From positions 1-30,781 of the forward strand of contig CAZLOE010000012.1 of NCBI GenBank assembly GCA_964561115.1: a stretch of 30,781 nt of DNA, in the 5' to 3' direction. Shown here piece after piece: positions 23,920 to 30,781 of the stretch. Both the position numbers and the translations under genes were made by a program. The notes under the pieces were generated by a model. The model was not told the DNA's origin and ran no database searches. It saw nothing but the letters and a program-made list of their open reading frames with translations. The stretch's first letter is position 1, and every line of letters starts with the position of its first letter. Origin of the DNA: CAZBSE01 sp964561115. Lineage in GTDB: Bacteria; Actinomycetota; Humimicrobiia; Humimicrobiales; Humimicrobiaceae.

Positions 23920-24051
23920 TTAACAGTTTATCCTGAAGCTTTGAAATCTTTTTTTAAGCTTGGCTGGATTTATCTTATCATAATTTTTTTTTAGTTTCTT
24001 CTTTTTATCTTTTAAAATATCATCTGAGACAAGATAATAAAAGTAGAGGAT
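23920..24051 (-). pseudogene. Possible C-terminal remnant of a transposase
   Basis: A minus-strand frame of 43 codons, open between stops, ends at 23920 and contains LVSDDILKDKKKKLKKNYDK followed by INPAKLKKRF. The pattern of several Lys, a Tyr, then I/L-NP-x-x-L-K-x-x-x resembles the C-terminal tail of integrase-core transposases of some insertion sequences. No other part of such an element or terminal repeats is visible. The stretch is short and Lys-rich, so this is a low-confidence call. Confidence 0.28.
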
Positions 24052-24089
24052 TTAAAATGTCAATTAGAATTAAAGTTTTGATTTATAAA

Positions 24090-24098
24090 TGATATTAT
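24090..24098 (+). promoter_or_regulatory. Candidate extended -10 promoter for recF
   Basis: TGATATTAT, an extended -10 with one mismatch to TATAAT, lies 56 bases upstream of the recF TTG start. No clear -35 is seen at normal spacing. It would give recF a promoter of its own, independent of any dnaA-dnaN operon. Confidence 0.4.
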
Positions 24099-24153
24099 TA
24101 AAAGTATTGGATGCAATTATATAAAAAAGTGTTACGGAATTTATAACAGCATA

Positions 24154-25338
24154 TTGTATTTAAAGAAATTAGAATTAAAAAACTATAGAAATTACAGTGA
24201 TGTAAGTTTAAATTTTGATAAAAATACTGTTCTTATATTGGGCAACAATGGCAACGGCAAAACAAACCTGCTGGAATCAATATATTATTTATCTACTGGC
24301 AGGTCTCATAGGACATACACTCAGGACGATATTATTAAATGGGGATGCGATAGTTCTATAATAAGAGTCCTTATAGGCTCAGAAAAAAATGACCAGAAAG
24401 ATAAGCTTATAGAAATTGAGCTGAGCAGAGAAAATAATATTAAAATAAGAATTGATGGAGTATACCACAGGAAAAAATCAGATTTTATATCTATCCTTCC
24501 TTCAGTCATATTTTCTCCTGATGATCTAAAGATTGTAAAATCAGGACCACTGGATAGAAGAAATTTTCTTGATTCAATACTTGAAAGGATAGATAAACAG
24601 TATTACAGGCAGCGACTTCAGTACAACAAAATCCTTACTCAGAGAAGCAGTCTGGTCAAAAGCATCAGCGGTGGAACGAAAGATGCCGCCGGATCCACGC
24701 TGGAAGTCTGGAATGAGAATATTGTCAAATATGGTACCGGAATAATAGAAAAAAGAAGCAGGCTGCTTGCTGAATTCAGAGATGAGTTCAAGGGTTATGT
24801 AAATAATTTCTTCAAAGGAGTCGTGGTAGACCTCTTTTATATATTCAGCTGGGATAGAGGAGATGACTCATATGATCACATAAGTCGTCCCGGTGACTCA
24901 AGCAGAAGAAAAAACGATTTTAGCGAAAGTGAATTGAAGGATATATTCAGACTGAAATTAAAGCAAAGCCTGGAAAAAGACCTTCTGTATAAAACTACAA
25001 CTGTCGGGCCGCATAGAGATGATTTTGTCATTTTGCTGGATGGTAAGAATTTAAGATCTTTTGGTTCACAGGGCCAGCAGAGAGCTGCTTCGATAAGTTT
25101 AAAGCTCTGTGAGCTGAATGTCCTTAAAAGAAGATTTGAGAAAGATCCGGTATTTCTTCTTGATGACGTATTTTCGGAACTTGACATTGATAGGAAAAAA
25201 GTGCTGGTAAAAGTCATAGGCAGCGGATTTCAGACTTTCGTAACTGCTACAAATATCAGTTACCTTGATAAACTGGATCTGGAGTTCGGAAATAAATTCT
25301 TAATAAAAGATAATAAAATCGCAGTCTCGGGTCTGTAA
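24154..25338 (+). CDS. recF: DNA replication and repair protein RecF
   Basis: RecF is an SMC-like ATPase that loads RecA at single-strand gaps. The 394-residue protein has the N-terminal LKKLELKNYRNY, Walker A GNNGNGKT (residues 30-37), the RecF segment GPLDRRNFLDS, the signature SFGSQGQQRAASISL and Walker B VFLLDDVFSELD, all intact. It starts with TTG 24154; the ribosome binding site is weak, but the family N-terminus fits exactly. In most bacteria dnaN is just upstream; here the upstream neighbour is the divergent formate dehydrogenase operon. Confidence 0.96.
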   Translation: MYLKKLELKNYRNYSDVSLNFDKNTVLILGNNGNGKTNLLESIYYLSTGRSHRTYTQDDIIKWGCDSSIIRVLIGSEKNDQKDKLIEIELSRENNIKIRIDGVYHRKKSDFISILPSVIFSPDDLKIVKSGPLDRRNFLDSILERIDKQYYRQRLQYNKILTQRSSLVKSISGGTKDAAGSTLEVWNENIVKYGTGIIEKRSRLLAEFRDEFKGYVNNFFKGVVVDLFYIFSWDRGDDSYDHISRPGDSSRRKNDFSESELKDIFRLKLKQSLEKDLLYKTTTVGPHRDDFVILLDGKNLRSFGSQGQQRAASISLKLCELNVLKRRFEKDPVFLLDDVFSELDIDRKKVLVKVIGSGFQTFVTATNISYLDKLDLEFGNKFLIKDNKIAVSGL

Positions 25339-25359
25339 GAAGAAGCGTATAATAAGATT

Positions 25360-25653
25360 ATGAAAAATTTCGAAGATATCGGAAGCATAATAAAATATAT
25401 TATAAAAGATTCAGATATCAAGCACAGGTTAAACGAATCCAAGATCTTTAATCATTGGAAGGAGATCGTCGGTACTGAAATATTTAAAAAAACAAAGCCT
25501 GAAAGGATAAGCGGGGGAACGCTGTACGTATCAGTCACAACTTCCATATGGGCGAATGAACTGAGTCTTATGTCCGATAAGCTTATTGAAAAGATCAATT
25601 CATTTATTGGTGAAGAAGTGGTCAAAAAAATAAGATTTAAGCAAAATCTTTAA
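25360..25653 (+). CDS. DUF721 (DciA-like) protein
   Basis: A 97-residue DUF721 protein. The family core IFNHWKEIVGTEIFKKTKPERISGGTLYVSVTTSIWANELSL is clear; segments W-x-x-I-V-G and GG-x-L-x-V-x-x-x-S-x-W-A-x-E-L are the hallmarks. DUF721 members include DciA, which loads the replicative helicase in bacteria lacking DnaC. The gene sits between recF and gyrB, its usual place in Actinomycetota, 21 bases after recF. Confidence 0.85.
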   Translation: MKNFEDIGSIIKYIIKDSDIKHRLNESKIFNHWKEIVGTEIFKKTKPERISGGTLYVSVTTSIWANELSLMSDKLIEKINSFIGEEVVKKIRFKQNL

Positions 25654-25683
25654 CCCATTTTTAGGTAAATTTAAGGTGAAATA

Positions 25684-25692
25684 TGGTATAAT
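25684..25692 (+). promoter_or_regulatory. Candidate extended -10 promoter for gyrB-gyrA
   Basis: TGGTATAAT, a perfect extended -10, lies 31 bases after the DUF721 stop and 159 bases before gyrB. It implies a transcript start near 25699 and a long gyrB leader of about 150 bases. Confidence 0.55.
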
Positions 25693-25757
25693 AATCATAG
25701 GTTAAAATAGTAAAATTATAAGTCATTTTTTTAAAAAAATATTTATATTTAAGCAAG

Positions 25758-25806
25758 AAAGGGTAATGGGTATCAAGGTATTTTCAGGGTCTACTTATTG
25801 CCCTTT
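25758..25806 (+). promoter_or_regulatory. Hairpin in the predicted gyrB leader RNA
   Basis: AAAGGGTAAT (25758-25767) pairs with ATTGCCCTTT (25797-25806), ten base pairs with one G-U, and the stem can extend inward by five more pairs including two G-U. It lies inside the predicted 5' leader, 45 bases before the gyrB start, with no T-run after it. It may affect mRNA stability or gyrB expression. Confidence 0.45.
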
Positions 25807-25851
25807 ATAAATATTCTAAAAAGGAAATATTATATTTAAGAGGGGATTTTT

Positions 25852-27756
25852 TTGAAAAAATCAAGTTATGATGCAAAAGATATAACTGTTTTGGAGGGCC
25901 TTTCCGCAGTCAGAAAAAGACCAAGTATGTATATAGGTTCGACGGGGTCCAGGGGTCTGCACCATCTAATATATGAGGTGATAGATAACAGTATTGATGA
26001 AGCAATGGCCGGGTTCTGTGATAATGTACTGGTGGTATTAAATAAGGATAATTCGGTCATGGTTGTAGACAACGGAAGAGGGATACCGGTAAAGAAGGTT
26101 TCAAAATTTAATAAGACTGCAGTGGAAATAGTACTTACCAAGCTGCATGCCGGCGGTAAATTCGGTGGATCTGGATATAAGGTATCGGGAGGACTGCATG
26201 GGGTAGGGGTTTCTGTGGTGAATGCCCTTTCAGAAAAATTGAGTGTAGAAGTAAGAAGAGACGGCTATATTTACAAACAGGATTACAAAAGGGGAAAGCC
26301 GGTAAACAGCCTTACCAGGGGTGTGAAAACTACTTCTCATGGTACTGCGATCACTTTTTACCCTGACAAAGAGATATTTGAAGATATAGATTATAAGTTT
26401 GAGATACTGGCAAGCAGGATGAAGGAAATGGCTTTTCTTAACAAGGGATTAAAGATAAATCTGCTGGATAAAAGAGGAGAATCCGAAAAGAAAGAAACAT
26501 ATCAATACGACGGCGGAATAGTTGATTTTGTGAAATATTTATGTGAAAAAAAAGATATTTTACATAAAAAAGTCATATACATAAAAAATAAAGTAGAAAA
26601 CCATGAATTAGAGATAGCAATGCAGTATACCAATGGTTACTCTGAGAGTATTTTTTCATTTGCAAACAATATAAATACTACAGAAGGCGGTACCCATCTG
26701 AGCGGTTTCAAGGGAGCTATAACAAGGACCATAAACGATTATGCACGCAGCAATAATATACTTAAGGAAAAAGATGAAAACTTCTTAGGTGAAGATATCA
26801 GAGAGGGACTTACTTCCATAATCAGTGTAAAGTTAAAAGACCCTCAGTTTGAAGGGCAGACCAAGACAAAACTTGGAAACAGTGAAATCAAAGGTTTTGT
26901 AGAATCTACTGTAAATTCGAAACTTTCCGAGCTTCTGGGAGAGAATCCTACTATAGGCAGGACCATAGTCGCTAAATGTATGGATGCTGCAAGGGCAAGA
27001 GCAGCTGCAAAAAAGGCAAAGGATCTTACCAGAAAAAAATCTCTGCTGGAAGGCGGCTCACTTCCCGGTAAGCTTGCAGATTGCTCTATAAATGATCCAA
27101 AGTATTCTGAGCTGTTTTTAGTAGAAGGGGATTCTGCAGGAGGCAGCGCAAAGCAGGCAAGGGACAGGAGGTTTCAGGCAATACTGCCCCTCAAGGGCAA
27201 GATTTTAAATGTTGAAAAAGCTAGATTGACCAAAATTTTGAGCAGTGAAGAGATCCAGGCAATAATAACTGTGATGGGCTCCGGAATTGGCGAAGATTTT
27301 AACATTGAAAACGCCAGATACCATAAAGTGATAATTATGACAGATGCTGATGTAGATGGGGCACATATCAGAACACTTATACTTACTTTCCTTTACAGGT
27401 ATATGCCTAAATTAATAGAAAAGGGATATGTGTATATAGCCCAGCCGCCTCTTTACCAGGTCAAAAACGGCAAGGAAGTCTCTTACGCATACAGCGATAA
27501 GGAACTGAATAGTATAAAAAAGAAGTATGAGGATAAAAAGATAAATGTACAGCAGTATAAAGGACTGGGTGAAATGGATCCGGAGCAGCTTTGGGAAACG
27601 ACTATGAATCCGGAGGAAAGGACACTTCTTAAGGTAGAGATCGAAGATGCATTGATTGCAGATGACGTGTTTTCTACCCTGATGGGAAGCAAAGTAGAAC
27701 CCAGGAGAGAATTTATTGAGAAGAACGCCAAGGGTGTATCATTCATAGATATTTAG
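25852..27756 (+). CDS. gyrB: DNA gyrase subunit B
   Basis: The ATPase subunit of DNA gyrase, 634 residues, the short form usual outside Proteobacteria. The GHKL ATPase begins with VLEGLSAVRKRPSMYIGSTG, then EVIDNSIDEAMAG, the VDNGRGIPV motif and GGLHGVGVSVVNALS. The Toprim metal site has Glu425 (EGDSAGGS) and Asp498/Asp500/Asp502 (DADVDGAH). QARDRRFQAILPLKGKILNVEKA marks gyrase rather than topoisomerase IV. The TTG start at 25852 is backed by AAGAGGGGA. gyrA follows after 12 bases. Confidence 0.97.
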   Translation: MKKSSYDAKDITVLEGLSAVRKRPSMYIGSTGSRGLHHLIYEVIDNSIDEAMAGFCDNVLVVLNKDNSVMVVDNGRGIPVKKVSKFNKTAVEIVLTKLHAGGKFGGSGYKVSGGLHGVGVSVVNALSEKLSVEVRRDGYIYKQDYKRGKPVNSLTRGVKTTSHGTAITFYPDKEIFEDIDYKFEILASRMKEMAFLNKGLKINLLDKRGESEKKETYQYDGGIVDFVKYLCEKKDILHKKVIYIKNKVENHELEIAMQYTNGYSESIFSFANNINTTEGGTHLSGFKGAITRTINDYARSNNILKEKDENFLGEDIREGLTSIISVKLKDPQFEGQTKTKLGNSEIKGFVESTVNSKLSELLGENPTIGRTIVAKCMDAARARAAAKKAKDLTRKKSLLEGGSLPGKLADCSINDPKYSELFLVEGDSAGGSAKQARDRRFQAILPLKGKILNVEKARLTKILSSEEIQAIITVMGSGIGEDFNIENARYHKVIIMTDADVDGAHIRTLILTFLYRYMPKLIEKGYVYIAQPPLYQVKNGKEVSYAYSDKELNSIKKKYEDKKINVQQYKGLGEMDPEQLWETTMNPEERTLLKVEIEDALIADDVFSTLMGSKVEPRREFIEKNAKGVSFIDI

Positions 27757-27768
27757 TCAGGAGTATAA

Positions 27769-30201
27769 TTGGTATTTGAACTTAGAGGTAAAATAAAAAA
27801 TATTGAAATTGAATCTGAGATGCAGGATTCCTACCTGAGTTATGCGATGAGCGTGATTATAGGCAGGGCGCTGCCGGATGTAAAAGATGGTCTTAAACCG
27901 GTTCACAGGAGAATATTGTATGCCATGCATGATATGGGCATGAAGTCCAATACCCCTTATAAAAAATGTGCCCGAATTGTAGGAGAGGTGCTTGGTAAAT
28001 ATCATCCCCACGGTGACACTGCGGTATATGATGCTATGGTGCGCATGGCTCAGGACTTTTCCCAGCGCTACATTCTGGTAGACGGACACGGAAATTTTGG
28101 TTCTGTTGACGGTGATAGTGCTGCAGCTATGAGATATACAGAAGCAAGGCTTTCTTCTATTGCTGAGGAACTTCTGGTGGATATCGATAAGGATACTGTA
28201 GAGTTTGTGGATAATTTTGACAGTTCGCTAAAGGAGCCATCGGGACTGCCTTCGAAATTCCCAAATCTTTTAGTAAACGGATCCTCTGGTATTGCCGTGG
28301 GAATGGCTACCAACATCCCGCCGCATAATCTGGGAGAGATAATAGATGGAGTAATTCATTATATAGATGATCCCGAAGCTAAAGTCACCGACCTTATGAA
28401 AAAGGTAAAAGGCCCGGATTTTCCTACTGGCGGCATCATAATGGGAATCGGGGGGATCAAAGAAGCATATGAGACAGGCAGGGGGCGTATAGTTATAAGA
28501 GGCAGGGTTCATCAGGAACAACCCAGAAAAGGAAGAGCACAGATAATAGTGACCGAACTCCCATATCAGGTAAATAAATCAAGATTTATTGAAAAAATAG
28601 CAGAACTGGTCAGGGCCAAAAGGATAGAAGGGATCAGTGACCTGCGTGATGAATCAGATAAGAGCGGAATGAGAGTAGTCATTGAACTAAAAAGAGATTC
28701 AGTCCCAAATGTGATTATTAATTCTTTATATAAAAACACTCAGCTTGAGGACACTTTTGGAATAATTATGCTGGCTCTTGTTGATGGTGTGCCCAGGACT
28801 CTTAATTTACTGGGTCTAGTAGGAGAGTATGCCAAACATAGATTTGATGTGGTAGTAAAGAGGACCAAATACGAATTAAGGAAAGCTGAAGAAAGAGATC
28901 ATATTCTAAAGGGGCTTTTAATAGCTCTGGATAATCTGGATGAGGTAATAAAGACTATAAAGTCTTCAAAGGATGTACCCACAGCAAGAAAGAGATTGGT
29001 AAAGGATTTTAAACTTACTGTCATACAGGCACAGGCCATACTGGATTTAAAACTACAGCGGTTGACCGGACTGGAAAGAGATAAGATAAAATTAGAACAC
29101 AAAGAATTAATCGAAAAAATAAAGCAGCTAAAAAAACTTCTTGGCAGCGATAAATTGATATACGAAGTTATCAAAGATGAACTGACTGGGATCAAGAAGA
29201 AATACAGTGATGATAGAAGAACGGATATAACCACTGATGTCTCTGATATCGAGATCGAGGATCTTATACCTGAAGAGGAAAATGTAATATCAATATCTCA
29301 TTCGGGTTATATTAAAAGAGTCCCGGTGACTACTTACAGAAAACAGGGAAGGGGCGGAAGAGGAGTGACCGGTACCAACTTGAAGGAAGATGATTTTGTC
29401 AAGCACCTGTTTATAGCATCTACACATCATTATATTATGTTTTTCTCAAATCTGGGAAAGGTTTATAGGCTAAAAGTTCATCAAATACCCACGGGCAGCA
29501 GGATGTCCAAGGGTAAGGCAATTGTAAATCTGCTTCCCTTTAGATCAGGAGAGACAGTAGCAGCAATAATCGCGGTCAGAGATTATGGAGATGACAAGTA
29601 TTTAATAATGGCCACAAAGAAAGGAATAATCAAAAAGACTCATATTGAAGCTTACGACTCTTCCAGGAGGGATGGGATCATCGCCATGACCATAAAAGAA
29701 GGAGATGAATTAATAGGGGTAGAGAAATCAAACGGCAGCGATGAAGTCATTATGGTTTCAAGAAATGCCCAGGCTATAAGGTTCAGTGAAAAAGACTGCA
29801 GGCCAATGGGAAGGACTTCGCAGGGAGTAAAGGGAATGAGGCTTGCCAAAGGAGATGAAGTCCTTTCTATGATGGTTGCAAAAGAGCTTGAAGGGGACCT
29901 TTTTGTGCTTACGGAAAACGGCTATGGGAAAAGGACACAGCTGTCTGAATATAAAACGCAAAAAAGAGGCGGACTCGGTGTAAAGACCTTAAAGATAACT
30001 GAAAAGAAAGGAAAAGTAGCCGGGGCAGGCATACTAAAGGATGAACATGACGTTATGATAATTTCTGATACAGGAGTGCTGATAAGAATTCCCGCCAAGT
30101 CCATATCAAGAATTGGAAGGTCCACCCAGGGAGTCAAAGTCATTAATTTAGGGGAAGGAGCTAAGGTGGCATCTTATTCCATAGTTACTTCAGAAAGTTA
30201 G
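27769..30201 (+). CDS. gyrA: DNA gyrase subunit A
   Basis: The cleavage and rejoining subunit, 810 residues. The active-site Tyr123 is in AAMRYTEARLS. The GyrA box QGRGGRG at residues 526-532 and the repeated beta-pinwheel blades after it identify gyrase, able to introduce negative supercoils. In the quinolone-determining loop the usual Ser (E. coli 83) is Thr84 (HPHGDTAVYD), while the following Asp is kept. It starts with TTG 27769 preceded by AGGAG (27759-27763) and is co-transcribed with gyrB. Confidence 0.97.
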   Translation: MVFELRGKIKNIEIESEMQDSYLSYAMSVIIGRALPDVKDGLKPVHRRILYAMHDMGMKSNTPYKKCARIVGEVLGKYHPHGDTAVYDAMVRMAQDFSQRYILVDGHGNFGSVDGDSAAAMRYTEARLSSIAEELLVDIDKDTVEFVDNFDSSLKEPSGLPSKFPNLLVNGSSGIAVGMATNIPPHNLGEIIDGVIHYIDDPEAKVTDLMKKVKGPDFPTGGIIMGIGGIKEAYETGRGRIVIRGRVHQEQPRKGRAQIIVTELPYQVNKSRFIEKIAELVRAKRIEGISDLRDESDKSGMRVVIELKRDSVPNVIINSLYKNTQLEDTFGIIMLALVDGVPRTLNLLGLVGEYAKHRFDVVVKRTKYELRKAEERDHILKGLLIALDNLDEVIKTIKSSKDVPTARKRLVKDFKLTVIQAQAILDLKLQRLTGLERDKIKLEHKELIEKIKQLKKLLGSDKLIYEVIKDELTGIKKKYSDDRRTDITTDVSDIEIEDLIPEEENVISISHSGYIKRVPVTTYRKQGRGGRGVTGTNLKEDDFVKHLFIASTHHYIMFFSNLGKVYRLKVHQIPTGSRMSKGKAIVNLLPFRSGETVAAIIAVRDYGDDKYLIMATKKGIIKKTHIEAYDSSRRDGIIAMTIKEGDELIGVEKSNGSDEVIMVSRNAQAIRFSEKDCRPMGRTSQGVKGMRLAKGDEVLSMMVAKELEGDLFVLTENGYGKRTQLSEYKTQKRGGLGVKTLKITEKKGKVAGAGILKDEHDVMIISDTGVLIRIPAKSISRIGRSTQGVKVINLGEGAKVASYSIVTSES

Positions 30202-30263
30202 TAAAATGATTTAATTTAATTTATTTTCTAAATCTGATATCATATTTTACAATAGGGATGTTT

Positions 30264-30272
30264 TGATATAAT
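30264..30272 (+). promoter_or_regulatory. Extended -10 promoter for the DUF4870 gene
   Basis: TGATATAAT lies 54 bases upstream of the start, with TTTACA at 30246-30251 (spacer 15, slightly short). It gives the gene its own promoter, separate from gyrBA. Confidence 0.6.
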
Positions 30273-30326
30273 AGATAAGTTTACTTTGAAATATTAAAAA
30301 ATATCAATTAAAAGGAGGAAAACTAA

Positions 30327-30716
30327 ATGGCAGTAAGTAAAACAGAGATTGATGCAGATTGCACCAAGAAGAGTTCTACTGGTATGGATCCCAAGGTGGC
30401 CGTACTTCTCGCGTATCTTTTCAGTTGGGTTGGGGGATTAGTATTCTGGCTAATTGAAAAAGAAAACAAATTCGTAAAGTGGAATGCGCTTCAAGCACTT
30501 ATTTTAGGAATTATTGAAATCGGATCTTTATTAGTAATTTCCTTTCTCTTAGGTATGATTCCTTTTATAGGATGGTTTTTCTTTTCGTGGTTAGGCTGGG
30601 TAATTTTCGGTATTGCAAGAGTTCTGGCAATTGTTGCATTGATTATAGCATTCCAGTGCAATACTTTCAGGATTCCTGGCGTCTGCAAATTAACAGACAA
30701 ATATTTCAAGATGTAA
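30327..30716 (+). CDS. DUF4870 / Tic20-like small membrane protein
   Basis: A 129-residue protein with a hydrophilic N-terminus (about 20 residues) and three to four membrane helices. The family pattern is DPKVAVLLAYLFSWVGGLVFWLIEKENKFVKWNALQALI, with the conserved E-x-x-x-x-VK-x-x-A-x-QA-x-I motif, and the closing helix is followed by a short tail. Function is unknown; related proteins are common single genes. AAAAGGAGG directly before the ATG is a near-perfect ribosome binding site. No terminator is clear in the 65 bases left in the window; a short GACCA/TGGTC stem at 30736-30749 has no T-run. Confidence 0.82.
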   Translation: MAVSKTEIDADCTKKSSTGMDPKVAVLLAYLFSWVGGLVFWLIEKENKFVKWNALQALILGIIEIGSLLVISFLLGMIPFIGWFFFSWLGWVIFGIARVLAIVALIIAFQCNTFRIPGVCKLTDKYFKM

Positions 30717-30781
30717 TAGATATATGTAGCCGGACCACCTATGGTCAGGACAAAAATTTTAGATATTTATGCTATAAAAAA

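Larger units (their letters stand above)
23677..24153. other. 477-base gap between the divergent formate dehydrogenase and recF genes
   Basis: This gap holds no intact gene. It should contain the promoters of both divergent units; an extended -10 for recF is visible near its right end and a possible transposase remnant is on the minus strand at 23920-24051. I see no DnaA-box cluster (TTATCCACA-like), no dnaN end and no strong hairpin, so it is not an obvious replication origin. The stretch 23741-23900 shows nothing I can assign. Confidence 0.6.

Noticed and set aside
23677..24153. Replication origin beside recF
   Set aside because: No cluster of DnaA boxes or AT-rich repeat unit is visible and dnaA/dnaN are absent.
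30736..30749. GACCA/TGGTC hairpin after the last gene as a terminator
   Set aside because: Only five base pairs and no T-run follows.

Overview
The window is AT-rich bacterial DNA with standard stop codons. Many genes start with TTG (recF, gyrB, gyrA, the L,D-transpeptidase and the FmdB-like protein), and promoters with an extended -10 (TGnTATAAT-like) recur. No rRNA, tRNA or other taxonomic marker is present. The order recF - DUF721 - gyrB - gyrA followed by a small membrane protein resembles actinobacterial origin regions. The low GC and the Glu-rich lipoprotein linker would fit an uncultured low-GC lineage (an OPB41/Humimicrobiia-like actinobacterium, or alternatively an Atribacterota-like anaerobe). 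This placement is inference.

Layout. (1) 1-1594: start of a DsrE-like gene, a LysE-type exporter and a fumarylacetoacetate hydrolase (FAH)-family enzyme, all on the minus strand. (2) 1708-9771: an IclR regulator, then on the plus strand a complete TRAP transporter (dctP, dctQ, dctM) and the full 5-keto-4-deoxyuronate route: kduI, kduD, a KDPG aldolase fused to a glyoxalase/VOC-like domain, and a KDG kinase. Together they would import an acidic sugar and convert unsaturated-uronate breakdown products to pyruvate and glyceraldehyde 3-phosphate. (3) 9816-17318: mixed housekeeping and accessory genes: FmdB-like zinc ribbon, msrA, a two-gene ABC-2 exporter, an ATP-cone/Mrr-like nuclease fusion, remnants of a polyamine-type ABC transporter, a sugar-epimerase-like SDR, a three-gene membrane-protein/XRE-regulator cluster behind tandem palindromes, and an anchored L,D-transpeptidase. 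(4) 17403-23676, minus strand: a three-subunit NAD-linked formate dehydrogenase (Cys type), a short formate-transporter (FocA) remnant, mobA and two uncharacterised membrane genes. (5) 24154-30716: recF, DUF721, gyrB, gyrA and a DUF4870 membrane protein.

The lifestyle suggested is an anaerobe that uses plant or algal uronates, with formate/NADH interconversion by a molybdenum or tungsten enzyme. The least explained parts are the two membrane genes at 17403-18451 next to mobA, the ATP-cone/nuclease fusion, the aldolase/VOC fusion, and the scar-like remnants at 13607-14126, 19077-19208 and 23920-24051. I found no CRISPR array, intact insertion sequence or phage module.
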